Shown one piece after another: positions 51,445-60,328 of a stretch of 64,000 nucleotides of DNA. Below the pieces are notes generated by a model. The model did no database searches and had not been told where the DNA came from. It saw nothing but the letters and a program-made list of their open reading frames with translations. Origin of the DNA: Thermanaerosceptrum fracticalcis. Its GTDB lineage: Bacteria > Bacillota > Peptococcia > DRI-13. The first letter of the stretch is position 1, and each line of letters starts with the position of its first letter. The DNA is taken from the NCBI RefSeq assembly GCF_000746025.2, contig NZ_CP045798.1, positions 1,474,501 to 1,538,500 on the forward strand, in the 5' to 3' direction. A program made the translations under genes and the position numbers.

Positions 51445-51948
51445 ATGCATAACGTTACAGGAAAAGCCTTTGTCTTTGGCCATAACATCGATACAGACCA
51501 GATTTATCCCGGCCGCTACCTGGAACTGGTAGACCCCCAAGAAATCGCTTCCCACTGTATGGAAGGTGCGGACCCTACCTTCGTGCAAAGATTCAGCCCA
51601 GGTGATATTATCGTAGCAGGTCGTAATTTTGGTTGCGGTTCCAGCCGGGAGCATGCCGCTATAACTTTACTCCATGCCGGAGTAGGAGCCGTCGTAGCCG
51701 AATCCTTTGCCCGTATCTTTTATCGCAATGCCATTAATTTAGGAATTACTGTTTTGGTATGTCCGGGAATTACCAAAGAGGTAAATGAAGGAGATATTCT
51801 GGAAGTAAATCTGGGCGAGGGCCTGGTAATCAATAAGACTACGGGTAAAACAATTACAGGCGAAAAACTTTCCGATTATGCCCTGGAAATTCTCGCCCAT
51901 GGCGGAATCAAACCCCTCTTTCGCAAAATAACCGCACAGATGGAATAA
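51445..51948 (+). CDS. aconitase-superfamily hydro-lyase small subunit (LeuD/HacB type)
   Basis: Small swivel subunit of 167 residues: [18 protein letters not shown] near residue 13, and [17 protein letters not shown] near 57, as in LeuD/HacB. The specificity loop reads GRYLELV, where isopropylmalate enzymes usually have YLRT-like residues, so another substrate is likely (malate, citramalate or methylated malates are candidates). Start two bases after the large-subunit stop. Confidence 0.88.
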   Translation: MHNVTGKAFVFGHNIDTDQIYPGRYLELVDPQEIASHCMEGADPTFVQRFSPGDIIVAGRNFGCGSSREHAAITLLHAGVGAVVAESFARIFYRNAINLGITVLVCPGITKEVNEGDILEVNLGEGLVINKTTGKTITGEKLSDYALEILAHGGIKPLFRKITAQME

Positions 51949-51958
51949 GGTAAGGCAT

Positions 51959-51990
51959 AAGAAATCCCGTTCTAGCGAACGGGATTTCTT
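51959..51990. terminator. bidirectional terminator, 14-bp perfect stem
   Basis: AAGAAATCCCGTTC-TAGC-GAACGGGATTTCTT between convergent genes; overlaps the 3' end of the FAH-family gene. Confidence 0.85.
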
Positions 51991-52730
51991 AATATACCAA
52001 TGCCTTCTATTTCGATTTCGCAAACATCTCCAGGTTTGATGGGACCTACCCCCTCAGGAGTACCTGTAAGAATTACATCTCCAGGCTTTAGCGTCATGTA
52101 CTGGGAAACAAAACTCACTAAATAAGCGACATTTTTAATTAAATGATGGGTATTACTATTTTGCTTCATCTCACCATTGACCCGCGCCTGAATCTGTAGG
52201 TTATCCGGATTCAAACCAGTAACAATGTAAGGTCCTAATGGTTTAAAGGTGGGAAAAGACTTGGCTCTGGTCCACTGGCCATCTTTTTTCTGCAGAGTCC
52301 TGTCGGAAACATCGTTGCCACATGTATATCCTAAAATATAATCATAAGCATTTTCCGGGAGTATCTTCTTAGCCTCTTTACCAATCACTACCGTTAATTC
52401 TGCCTCATGATGAATCTCGTGGTCGCTAAAGGGTAGTTCGATTACGTCTTCAGGTCCGATGACTGCTGTGGGAGAAACCATAAAGGTTACCGGTTCCTCG
52501 GGAATAGGCATATCCTTTCGCATTTCACTAATATGGGATAAATAATTGAATCCCACACAAACCATTTTTCCCGGGTCTACGGGAGCCAGTAATTTTACCT
52601 GACTCAATTCAAAAGCTTTTGCTGTAACCTGATATTGAGCAAAAATATCGCCTTCAATAACAAAAACTTTAGAACCTTCCACTTGTCCATAATAAATGGT
52701 ATCCTGATGCTGAAAACGTGCCAGCTTCAT
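51972..52730 (-). CDS. fumarylacetoacetate hydrolase (FAH) family protein
   Basis: 252 residues, FAH fold: CVGFNYLSHISEM, metal ligands in HHEAELTVVIG (two Glu) and CGNDVSDRTLQ (Asp), then DVILTGTPEGVGP. Members act as acylpyruvate hydrolases, oxaloacetate decarboxylases or tautomerases, 2-oxo-hept-3-ene hydratases and others. Convergent with the LarA/hydro-lyase genes. Start uncertain: ATG at 52730 has GAGAGG 11 bases upstream; an ATG at 52754 has none. Confidence 0.85.
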   Translation of the reverse strand: MKLARFQHQDTIYYGQVEGSKVFVIEGDIFAQYQVTAKAFELSQVKLLAPVDPGKMVCVGFNYLSHISEMRKDMPIPEEPVTFMVSPTAVIGPEDVIELPFSDHEIHHEAELTVVIGKEAKKILPENAYDYILGYTCGNDVSDRTLQKKDGQWTRAKSFPTFKPLGPYIVTGLNPDNLQIQARVNGEMKQNSNTHHLIKNVAYLVSFVSQYMTLKPGDVILTGTPEGVGPIKPGDVCEIEIEGIGILRNPVR

Positions 52731-52956
52731 ATGTCTTCTGTCCTCTCCTTCCATTACGTCTTAAGAATATTCTACCAGCTTGTCATACCGTTTGACTATT
52801 GATTTCTTAACTATTTGTTGCAATTCTGTACTATGTTTTTCTAAAATGGAATAGAGCATTATGAAATTGTATAATTAAGTTATGAAATTAGAAAAAGTTT
52901 ATACACCGTCCAATATCAACAGCTGCATTGACGATACTGCTGAAAGGAGCAATCCC

Positions 52957-53607
52957 TTGCCATCAATACAAAACGAGAAACTTAAGGCTATACTGAAAAT
53001 ATTGCTGGTAGTTTTCTTTTCCGTGTCCATGCTTTTTTCCCTTCGTTATATTAACCTTACCCAGCTCGTATCTTTTTTACAGCAGTACCGGTCGTGGGCC
53101 TTTTTTATAAGCATAGGTCTTAATGTTCTTATCAGTGTCTCTGGCTTACTTCCTTCCGTCTTTCTTTCAGGCGCCAATGCCCTGGTTTTTGGCCTCTTTT
53201 GGGGCGGTGTTGTTTCCTGGCTGGGCGAGGTTACAGGCGCCGTCCTCTCCTTCCTGTTTTACCGTTATTTTGTTGATTCCTCTCTGCATGTACTGGCAGA
53301 GCAAACTACACCTTACCGGTTTTTGCAAAACTTTACCCCAGCTAATGGTTTTAAAGCCGTTATGGTGGCCCGCCTGCTGCCTTTGATTCCTTCCGGGCTG
53401 GTAAATTTACTGGCGGCCCTGACCAGGATACCCTTGACAACCTTCGTAGCCGCAACGGCTTTAGGAAAAATCCCTTCCTTAGTGTTTGAAACCTTTGTGG
53501 GTCATGACCTTCTCCTCTGGCAAACCTACTGGCCGCGTCTCCTTGTCCTGCTCTTTCTTTCCGCCCTTGTCTATATTGCCTTTAGGTATATCTCCCAAAA
53601 ATATTAA
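52957..53607 (+). CDS. TVP38/TMEM64 (DedA-like) membrane protein
   Basis: Integral membrane protein of 216 residues from a TTG with AAAGGAG eight bases upstream; an in-frame ATG at 52882 has no ribosome site. Features of the SNARE-associated/DedA group: re-entrant region FLSGANALVFGLFWGGVVSW and ARLLPLIPSGLVNLLAALTR, about five helices. Likely lipid scramblase or transporter activity by family. Not obviously linked to its neighbours. Confidence 0.82.
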   Translation: MPSIQNEKLKAILKILLVVFFSVSMLFSLRYINLTQLVSFLQQYRSWAFFISIGLNVLISVSGLLPSVFLSGANALVFGLFWGGVVSWLGEVTGAVLSFLFYRYFVDSSLHVLAEQTTPYRFLQNFTPANGFKAVMVARLLPLIPSGLVNLLAALTRIPLTTFVAATALGKIPSLVFETFVGHDLLLWQTYWPRLLVLLFLSALVYIAFRYISQKY

Positions 53608-53688
53608 TTTTTCTCCAAGTTGTCCTCTCATTGCATACTTTTTATGATTAAGATAGTTTTCATAAGAGAGAGTATAAGGGGGATACCC

Positions 53689-54597
53689 ATGTATATAGAC
53701 CGAGCCCGTTCCTGGACATATAAAGATATAGAAAAGATTGTTTCCAGCAACACGACGGAATATAAAAACCTGGAATTCAAAAGCCTGGGGGCTTTGGTTC
53801 CCGAAGCCAAGGATGAAATAAGTAAGGATGTCTCCAGTTTCGCCAACTCTGCTGGAGGCATCATCATTTATGGTATCAAGGAAGTAAAAGAAGGTCCTAC
53901 TATCCGCCTGGAGTTGGAAGAAGGCTTAGACCCTAATGGCCCCATAAACAAAGAATGGCTGGAGAACATTATTGTCTCCCGCATCAGTCCCAGGATAGAA
54001 GGCTTATACATTAACCCCGTCAAACTTCCCAACGAAAAATACATCCTGGTTGTGGTTATACCGCAAAGTACAACGGCTCATATGGCCGGTAATAACCGTT
54101 ACTATAAACGGCATAACTTTAAGTCGGAACCTATGGAGGATTATGAGGTCCGGGACGTAATGAACCGCCTGGATAAACCCCGGCTCTTTCCTATTTTTAC
54201 GACCCCCAAACAAGCGGAAAAAGACGGCATCTATAAATTACAAATTGTCATTAGAAATATAGGAGAAACCTTTGTCCGGCATTTCGCCGTTCGTCTCTGC
54301 ATCCCTGAAGTAATCATCAGACCCGGTGATTTCAGAGGCGGTCGAAAAATTCAACTGGACGGCCTCTGGTATAGAGAATTTATTAAGCAGTCTAACCCCA
54401 ACCAGTATATTTTCCCCGGATTTCGTACTTTCCTGGACCCTAAATTTCTCCCATCCCTGGATGCACAGGCCACCAAAAACAATCAGCACCTTTTCCTCTA
54501 CTGGACACTCTACACAGATAAAAGCGGTCCCCAGGACGGGAGAACTCCTTTTGAAGTAATTATCAGGAACCGGCTCAACATGGATTCAGAGAATTAG
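53689..54597 (+). CDS. AlbA_2-domain (schlafen-type) putative DNA-binding protein
   Basis: 302 residues. AlbA_2 domain at about 20-140: EYKNLEFKSL, ISKDVSSFANSAGGIIIYGI and ARMAGNNRYYKRH-like end (HMAGNNRYYKRHNFKSEPM). The C-terminal half (from about 170) is a beta-rich domain without recognised motifs. ATG at 53689 follows AAGGGGGA. Role unknown, often regulatory or defence-related. Ten bases before the gntR gene, so likely co-transcribed. Confidence 0.75.
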   Translation: MYIDRARSWTYKDIEKIVSSNTTEYKNLEFKSLGALVPEAKDEISKDVSSFANSAGGIIIYGIKEVKEGPTIRLELEEGLDPNGPINKEWLENIIVSRISPRIEGLYINPVKLPNEKYILVVVIPQSTTAHMAGNNRYYKRHNFKSEPMEDYEVRDVMNRLDKPRLFPIFTTPKQAEKDGIYKLQIVIRNIGETFVRHFAVRLCIPEVIIRPGDFRGGRKIQLDGLWYREFIKQSNPNQYIFPGFRTFLDPKFLPSLDAQATKNNQHLFLYWTLYTDKSGPQDGRTPFEVIIRNRLNMDSEN

Positions 54598-54607
54598 GGG
54601 TGGTACC

Positions 54608-55318
54608 GTGGACCTTTTCAGGGATTTCCAAACAACCAGCAGCAGTGTGACAAGCCAGGTAGTGGACTATATACGTAATTTAATCCTGGAAAACAAATTA
54701 AACCCTGGGGAAAAACTTCCCCCCGAAAGGGAAATGGCTCAACTTTTGAATGTATCACGTAACACCATAAGGGAAGCCTACAAAATCCTGGCTGCATACC
54801 GGATGATTACCATCCGCCACGGCCAGGGCGTATTCGTCAGTGATGAATTCGAAACCACTGCCCTGAACCTGCTGGGGCTACAGCTTACCAATGGCCGGAC
54901 CTTTGAACTTTACGAAATCCGCAGCATCATCGAACCCCAGGCCTGTATGTGGGCCGCGGAAAGAGCCGATGAAGAAATGCTCAACGCTCTGGAACAAAAT
55001 ATTAAAGAAACGGAACGCCAGATGAAAAAGAAGCTGGACCCCGATATCTACACCGAAAAAGATCGTGAGTTTCACATGCTGATAGCACAAGCCGCCGGTA
55101 ACGAAGTCTTGATTCGCATCATGGCCATTATTGTAGAAATGCTCAGTGAAGCAGTAAAAAATACTTATGCCCGCCCCGGCAGAATACCCGTTTCCCTGGA
55201 GGAACATAAGACAATAGCCCAGGCCATCATAGGGAATGTTCCGGAGGAAGCCCATGCCGCCATGCTAAAGCACCTCCATAATTCCTTCCGTATTGTGACA
55301 GACGCCAAAGACAAATAA
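54608..55318 (+). CDS. GntR/FadR-type regulator with FCD domain
   Basis: Transcription factor of 236 residues: winged HTH near 14-75 (LNPGEKLPPEREMAQLLNVS and NTIREAYKILA), then an FCD ligand domain near 95-225 with the metal-binding Asp and His residues (DREFHMLIA, EEHKTIAQAI, HLHNSF). FCD regulators usually sense organic acids. GTG start after GGGGTGG. Likely controls the adjacent LarA/hydro-lyase genes or the acyl-CoA dehydrogenase operon; unproved. Confidence 0.87.
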   Translation: MDLFRDFQTTSSSVTSQVVDYIRNLILENKLNPGEKLPPEREMAQLLNVSRNTIREAYKILAAYRMITIRHGQGVFVSDEFETTALNLLGLQLTNGRTFELYEIRSIIEPQACMWAAERADEEMLNALEQNIKETERQMKKKLDPDIYTEKDREFHMLIAQAAGNEVLIRIMAIIVEMLSEAVKNTYARPGRIPVSLEEHKTIAQAIIGNVPEEAHAAMLKHLHNSFRIVTDAKDK

Positions 55319-55346
55319 GAGGAGCGTTCGCTCCTCTCATTTTATG
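55318..55346 (+). terminator. terminator of gntR
   Basis: AGAGGAGCG-TT-CGCTCCTCT directly at the stop codon, followed by CATTTTATG. Confidence 0.75.
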
Positions 55347-55353
55347 TTAAATT

Positions 55354-55398
55354 AATGTTAATTAGTTGAGGTGCCAGGCACCTCAACTAATTAACATT
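55354..55398. repeat. 45-bp REP-like palindrome at the etfA 3' end
   Basis: Perfect 22-bp arms (AATGTTAATTAGTTGAGGTG, CC, and complement) around one A. Same family as those flanking the transposase at 42493. It provides the last codons and the TAG stop of etfA. Confidence 0.85.
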
Positions 55399-56412
55399 CC
55401 CCCGTATCTTCTTTATCTCTTCTATTAACTTACTAAGAATTGTCTTCGCATCGCCTACAATACGGATATCCGATACCTCAAAAATAGGCGCCTTGGGGTC
55501 CTTATTGATGCTGATGATGAGGCCTGAATCTTTCATGCCGCAGACATGATGGGTGGCCCCGGAAATAGCCGCACCGATGTACACTTTGGGCCGTACAGTC
55601 TTCCCGCTGGTGCCGATCATCTGGTGCTCCCCTTCTACCCATTTCTCGTCCACCGGCGGTCTGGTACAGCCTACGGCTCCTCCCAGGAGGGAAGCCAGCT
55701 CTTCTAGAAGCTGCCAGTTCTCTTTGGAACCCATGCCCCAGCCTCCGGCCACGACGATTTCGGCCTCTTCCAGGGGCACTCCCTTCACTTCCTGTCTATA
55801 GATGCCTAAAGCTTTGACTCTGCCTGCATCTTTTTTCAAGGATTCCGCGGGGTCATATTTGGTGATGGTGTAAAGGGCCTGGTTATTCCGGACAGGCTTC
55901 CCCAAAACACCGGGTTTTAAGGTAGCCATCTGGGGACGGTGCTTGGGACAGAGGATGTCTCCTAAGACTTTACCGCCAAAGGCCGGTACTACTGCCACCA
56001 GGTTGTTGTCTTGATTGATGCGTAAATCTACACAATGTGCAGCCACACCGGTGTTGACTTTGACTCCTAAGATGGGAGCCAGGTCCTGGCCTATGCCGGT
56101 TGCTCCCATGAGCAGGATGGAAGGTTTCTTTTCTTTGATCAGGTCTGCCAGTACCTCGGCATAGGTTTGGTTCTGGTAGAGTTCTAGCCCGGGGTGATCA
56201 ACAACGATGATTTCTTCGGCCCCATAAGCGCCCAGTTCCGGAGCCAACTCTTCCACATCTTTACCTACTAACACGGCAGTAACGGGCTCGGGCGTTTGGA
56301 GCTGTTTTTTGAGTTCCTGGGCTTTCCCTAAGAGTTCGAAGCTTACGGAGTTAAGGCAACCTGCCATTTGTTCGGCAATGACCCAAATTCCCTGGTAGTC
56401 TTTTAGGTTCAT
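55387..56412 (-). CDS. etfA: electron transfer flavoprotein alpha subunit
   Basis: FAD-binding ETF subunit of 341 residues, carrying electrons from the acyl-CoA dehydrogenase. The FAD domain at about 215-340 has VAGGWGMGSKENW, the GTSGKTVRPKVYIGAAISGA signature and HHVCGMKDS. The C-terminal residues (GNVN-stop) come from the REP-like palindrome. GGGAGG before the ATG. Third gene of the acd-etfB-etfA operon. ETFs of this kind can also bifurcate electrons, which cannot be judged here. Confidence 0.93.
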   Translation of the reverse strand: MNLKDYQGIWVIAEQMAGCLNSVSFELLGKAQELKKQLQTPEPVTAVLVGKDVEELAPELGAYGAEEIIVVDHPGLELYQNQTYAEVLADLIKEKKPSILLMGATGIGQDLAPILGVKVNTGVAAHCVDLRINQDNNLVAVVPAFGGKVLGDILCPKHRPQMATLKPGVLGKPVRNNQALYTITKYDPAESLKKDAGRVKALGIYRQEVKGVPLEEAEIVVAGGWGMGSKENWQLLEELASLLGGAVGCTRPPVDEKWVEGEHQMIGTSGKTVRPKVYIGAAISGATHHVCGMKDSGLIISINKDPKAPIFEVSDIRIVGDAKTILSKLIEEIKKIRGNVN

Positions 56413-56414
56413 GT

Positions 56415-57251
56415 TTACTCCCTCCCTACGGCACAGGCGTTCCAGGATTCTAAGTTTAACCCTGCAGCCCGCAGTTTCTGAATGAGCTGGGCTACGATTT
56501 CTTCCACTTCCCCTGTAAGCTCCTGCCCTTTTCTCCCCAGTTCGGGGGTGTAGATGTCACCGGGCTGGGTAGGTGACCCTTTTAATCCGATAAAGTCTTT
56601 GTTCAGGTCTAAATCATCGGCGGTATAGGTGATTAAGGGTTTCTTTTTGGCTTTCATGACGCCCATGATGGTGGTGTACCTGGGTTTGTTGCACTCCCGG
56701 GATACGGCTAAAAGAGCGGGGAGTTTGAGGGCATACTCGATGTAGCCGTTTTCGATTTTCATCTGGGCCTGGAGTTCTTCTTTATTGGTTATTTTAAACT
56801 GCTGGACATTCCAGAGGTGGGCAATCTTAAGCCATTGGGCCAGCTGGGCGGGAACCTGGGAGGTGGCGCCGTCGGCGCTTTCGGTGCCGGTGAAGATCAG
56901 GTCGAAGTGCCCGATTTTGTTTAAGCCCTGGGCCAGGGTGTAGGAGGTAGCCCAGGTGTCGGCTCCGGCAAAGGCCCGGTCGGTTAGGAGCACTGCTTCG
57001 TCAGCCCCCATGGCTAAGGCTTCCCGCAGGTTTTCTTCGGCAGAGGGAGGAGCCATGGTGATGACGGTGACTTTGCCCCCCCATTTTTCTTTGACCTGCA
57101 GGGCCGCCTCGATGGCGTTTTTGTCCACAGGGTTGATGATGGTGGGGATGCCTTCCCGGGTGATGGTTTTGTTTACGGGATGGATGGTGATTTTATCATA
57201 GTGGCTGGGGTCCGGTACGGGTTTTATACAGACGGCGATGTTAAAGCTCAT
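56415..57251 (-). CDS. etfB: electron transfer flavoprotein beta subunit
   Basis: ETF subunit of 278 residues: CIKPVPDPS at the start, NPVDKNAIEAAL near residue 41, AMGADEAVLLTDRAFAGADT near 80 and TESADGATSQVPAQLA near 122. GGGAGG before the ATG. Two bases before etfA and 16 after the dehydrogenase gene. Confidence 0.93.
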   Translation of the reverse strand: MSFNIAVCIKPVPDPSHYDKITIHPVNKTITREGIPTIINPVDKNAIEAALQVKEKWGGKVTVITMAPPSAEENLREALAMGADEAVLLTDRAFAGADTWATSYTLAQGLNKIGHFDLIFTGTESADGATSQVPAQLAQWLKIAHLWNVQQFKITNKEELQAQMKIENGYIEYALKLPALLAVSRECNKPRYTTIMGVMKAKKKPLITYTADDLDLNKDFIGLKGSPTQPGDIYTPELGRKGQELTGEVEEIVAQLIQKLRAAGLNLESWNACAVGRE

Positions 57252-57267
57252 GTTCTACCTCCCTGTG

Positions 57268-58419
57268 TTATTTGCCGCTTAAGGTGCTGCCGGCAATGAT
57301 GAGTTTCTGGATATGGGAGGTGCCGCCGGCGGCAATGGAAGCTAAGGCATCTCTCAGGAACCGGCCTATGGGATACTCGTTGACGATACCGTAGCCGCCC
57401 ATCATGTCCATAATTCTCTTGGCTGCCCGGCAGGCGGCTTCGGTGGCATAGAGCTTGGCCATGGCGAATTCGGTGGCACAGGGTATCCCGGCATCTTTCA
57501 TACCGGCAGCCCGGTAGGTGAGAAGCCTGGCGGCTTCGTACTCCAGCCTGGTTTCGGCAATATCAAACTGGATGGCCTGGAGTTTGGCGATAGGCTTGCC
57601 GTAAACAATACGCTCGTTGGCAAATTTGACGCCTTCTTCCACACAGCCCCTTAAGATACCGACGTTGATGGCTGACATGCCCGCACGACCCACTTCCTGG
57701 ATGGTGGTCATGGCAATTTTTGCTCCGGCTCCTTCTTTACCCAGCATTTGTTCAGGAGCCACTTTGACTTCTACACAGTTGACATCACCGGTGACAGAGC
57801 CTCTCAAGCCCAGTTTGTGTTCTTTACGGCCAGGGGTATGACCGGGTGTATCAGGGTCGATGATGAAGGCGGTCATGACAGGACGGCCTTTTTCATCCTG
57901 ACCGGTGATGACGGTCCAGATGTCGATGTCAGCCACATGGGAGTTGGTAATAAAGCACTTGCGGCCGTTTAAGACCCAGTATCCGTCTTTTAATTCTCCG
58001 GTGGATTTCTGGCCCATGAAGTCAGAGCCGCCGCCCGGTTCAGTGACGGAGAGACCGCCGATCTTGGTACCTGCTGCCAGTTCGGGCAGGTATTTTTGTT
58101 TTTGTTCTTCTGTGCCATAGTAAAGTATACCGGCCACGCAAAGCTGGTGGGTCATGAGGGCTATGCCTAAACCTGCGGAATGCCGGGAGATTTCTTCCAG
58201 GCAGATAGCCCGTTCTACATGGCCCAGGCCGGCTCCGCCGTACTGTTCGGGTACGAAAATGCCGGTAATGCCCATTTCTCCCATTTTGGGAAAGAGCTCC
58301 ACGGGACAGTAGTCTTTTTCATCCCACTCGGCCGCTTTGGGTGCGATTTCTGCTTCCACAAACTCACGCACCGCTTTTTTTAGCATTTCCTGTTCTTCGG
58401 TAAATTGGAAAAATTGCAT
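57268..58419 (-). CDS. acyl-CoA dehydrogenase
   Basis: FAD enzyme of 383 residues oxidising an acyl-CoA to its enoyl form and passing electrons to ETF. Motifs: SVTEPGGGSDF near 125, CFITNSHVAD near 153, and GGYGIVNEYPIGRFLRDA near 345 with the likely catalytic Glu in NEYP. Chain specificity not clear. ATG at 58419 is eight bases after AAGGAG; the in-frame TTG at 58437 overlaps that ribosome site. First gene behind a sigma-54 promoter. Confidence 0.93.
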   Translation of the reverse strand: MQFFQFTEEQEMLKKAVREFVEAEIAPKAAEWDEKDYCPVELFPKMGEMGITGIFVPEQYGGAGLGHVERAICLEEISRHSAGLGIALMTHQLCVAGILYYGTEEQKQKYLPELAAGTKIGGLSVTEPGGGSDFMGQKSTGELKDGYWVLNGRKCFITNSHVADIDIWTVITGQDEKGRPVMTAFIIDPDTPGHTPGRKEHKLGLRGSVTGDVNCVEVKVAPEQMLGKEGAGAKIAMTTIQEVGRAGMSAINVGILRGCVEEGVKFANERIVYGKPIAKLQAIQFDIAETRLEYEAARLLTYRAAGMKDAGIPCATEFAMAKLYATEAACRAAKRIMDMMGGYGIVNEYPIGRFLRDALASIAAGGTSHIQKLIIAGSTLSGK

Positions 58420-58473
58420 TGTTATCTCTCCTTTCAAAGTGAAAAAATTAACATATCTTCGATAGTTTTATAT

Positions 58474-58489
58474 TGCAAGAACCGTGCCA
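58474..58489 (-). promoter_or_regulatory. sigma-54 (-24/-12) promoter of acd-etfBA
   Basis: Minus strand reads TGGCACGGTTCTTGCA, an exact match to TGGCAC-N5-TTGCA. It ends 55 bases before the acyl-CoA dehydrogenase start. A sigma-54 activator is encoded just upstream. Confidence 0.88.
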
Positions 58490-58618
58490 ATTAGAACGGC
58501 TTTCCCCTATCCCTTTCCCGACTCCGTCATTACATACAAAAAAGCCCGCTCCTCCTTGTCCTGTCTGTACTAAGGCATTCCCTTAATACCATAAACAGGA
58601 AAAACAAATAGCGGGTAA

Positions 58619-58671
58619 TGTCCTGTGTATACTGTCAATAATTGTGACATGTTACAAAAATATACAGGACA
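58619..58671. promoter_or_regulatory. candidate upstream activating sequence for the sigma-54 activator
   Basis: Nested inverted repeats: TGTCCTGTGTATA (58619-58631) with TATACAGGACA (58661-58671), and inside TGTCA (58633-58637) with TGACA (58645-58649). Located 130-180 bases upstream of the -24 element, a normal enhancer distance, between the activator stop and the promoter. Confidence 0.6.
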
Positions 58672-58682
58672 GCTGTATTCTT

Positions 58683-60134
58683 TTACATCAGACCATACTT
58701 CTTAAGTTTTTGGTACAAGGAGGCTCTGGTTATGCCCAAAAGCTTGGCAGCTTTACTGCGGTTTCCCTGCACCTCTTTCAGGATGGTTTCAATGGTGTTT
58801 TTTTCTAATTCATCTTTGGCCTGCAGGAGAGAAAGGCTTACCCCCTCCTTAATAGGAGTCCTGGGTGACATTTCCGCCAGGTATAAGGGCAACGATTCTA
58901 AAGTAATACAATCACCTTCCGTTAAATTATAGGCTCTCTCAATGACGTTTTCCATTTGACGTACGTTACCGGGCCATTCATAGCTCAGCAGAGTCTCCAT
59001 GACTTTGCTGTCAACTTTCCGGATCAGCCGGCCAAATTCCCGGTTGAATTTTTCAATAAAATAATTTACAAGAAAGGGGATGTCCTCCTTCCGCTCACGT
59101 AAAGGCGGAACTTCCAGGGTCATCACCTGCAGACGGTAGTATAAGTCCTCGCGGAACTCCCCTTTTTTTATTTTTTTGGGTAAATCCTGATTGGTAGCCG
59201 CAATGACCCGGGCATCAATGTGGCGGGTTTTGTTCTCGCCCAGGCGCTCCAGCTCTTTTTCCTGCAGAAAGCGCAAAAGCTTGGCCTGCATGGAAAAAGG
59301 CATATCCCCGATTTCATCGAGAAAAATAGTCCCCCTGTGGGCCAGTTCGAATTTACCTATTTTGCCACCCCGCTGGGCACCGGTAAAAGCCCCTTCGGCA
59401 TAGCCAAATAACTCTGACTCCAGGATGTTTTCGGGTATGGCGGCACAATTGATGCGTACAAAGGGATGATGGCTGCGGTTACTGAGATTGTGGATGGCAT
59501 GGGCTACTAATTCTTTTCCCGTACCGCTTTCTCCCAGGATAAGTACGGTGGATGAAGACCGGGCAGCGCGGGCGATAAGGTCCTTTAGCTTTCTTATATG
59601 AGGACTATTACCTACAATATTTTCTATGGTATAACGCCCGCCCTGGGTCCGTCGCAGCTCTTCTTTGTAATATGCCAGTTCATCCTGCAAAGATTTTAGA
59701 TGTTTAAAGAGATTTTCCATATCCCGTAAATCTTTGAACCATATTTTTCCAACTCCCGCTACCACCTGGTCGTTAATTTTTATGGGGAGGCGCTGGACTA
59801 CGGCATTATGCTTGCCAATACGCTGCAACTGCCCGATCTCAGCTATACCTGTTTTTATTACCTCATGCATCCGTGTGTTTTCTATAATCTCCGTGACATG
59901 ACGGCCAATAGCATCCTCCGGCTTAATCCCCAAAAAATCGGCGTAAGCCCCGTTGAACATGATGATTTTCCCATCCCTGTCCACAATGACGATACCCTCG
60001 TAAGCATTCTCCAAGACGGCCTCCAGGATTTTTTTGTAGGCCGTAACTTCCTGAAGTTCAGTCTCGACTTTTTTGACTTTTGTTATATCCTCAAAAACAG
60101 CCACACCTCCGATAATCTCCTCCCCGTTTTTCAA
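58683..60134 (-). CDS. sigma-54-dependent activator with PAS domain, N-terminus lost
   Basis: 483 residues: tail of a PAS domain (IIGGVAVFEDIT at 8-19), a complete PAS near 33-150, AAA+ domain near 165-405 with GESGTGKE, GAFTGA (contact with sigma-54) and LDEIGD, and a Fis-type HTH at the end (GNRSKAAKLLGITRASLYQK). The frame continues upstream as AIFFADYFPLKNGEEI but is cut by a TAG, and there is no ribosome site before the TTG at 60134, so the gene has lost its 5' end. It may start at an internal codon (GTG near 60104) and still activate the adjacent promoter. Confidence 0.82.
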   Translation of the reverse strand: MKNGEEIIGGVAVFEDITKVKKVETELQEVTAYKKILEAVLENAYEGIVIVDRDGKIIMFNGAYADFLGIKPEDAIGRHVTEIIENTRMHEVIKTGIAEIGQLQRIGKHNAVVQRLPIKINDQVVAGVGKIWFKDLRDMENLFKHLKSLQDELAYYKEELRRTQGGRYTIENIVGNSPHIRKLKDLIARAARSSSTVLILGESGTGKELVAHAIHNLSNRSHHPFVRINCAAIPENILESELFGYAEGAFTGAQRGGKIGKFELAHRGTIFLDEIGDMPFSMQAKLLRFLQEKELERLGENKTRHIDARVIAATNQDLPKKIKKGEFREDLYYRLQVMTLEVPPLRERKEDIPFLVNYFIEKFNREFGRLIRKVDSKVMETLLSYEWPGNVRQMENVIERAYNLTEGDCITLESLPLYLAEMSPRTPIKEGVSLSLLQAKDELEKNTIETILKEVQGNRSKAAKLLGITRASLYQKLKKYGLM

Positions 60135-60177
60135 AGGAAAATAATCGGCGAAAAAGATTGCCTACTCCAGATTCAAT

Positions 60178-60215
60178 ATAAATAATCCCACCAAAACCTG
60201 ATGGGATTATTTAAA
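60178..60215 (-). terminator. terminator of the kinase remnant
   Basis: AATAATCCCA/TGGGATTATT stem with T-rich flank, directly past the stop of the kinase fragment and upstream of the activator frame. Confidence 0.65.
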
Positions 60216-60219
60216 AAAC

Positions 60220-60328
60220 CTATCCTGTTGTAAGGGGTAACCTAATGGTAAACTCTATCCCTTTCCCCAGCACACTCTCCACACTAATGGAGCCGCCGTG
60301 GGCTTCCATCCACAAATCACTTGTGCGA
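60220..60328 (-). pseudogene. histidine kinase C-terminal remnant
   Basis: Reads MEAHGGSISVESVLGKGIEF then TIRLPLTTG-stop, the end of a HATPase domain. The preceding G2 box is replaced by unrelated sequence starting in the palindrome at 60324. The rest of the kinase gene is absent. Confidence 0.7.

Noticed and set aside
54594-54612. GGGGTGGTACCGTGG resembles the T-box antiterminator sequence AGGGTGGNACCGCG.
   Set aside because: It lies at the junction of two coding genes and includes the gntR start; there is no leader with specifier loop or terminator upstream.
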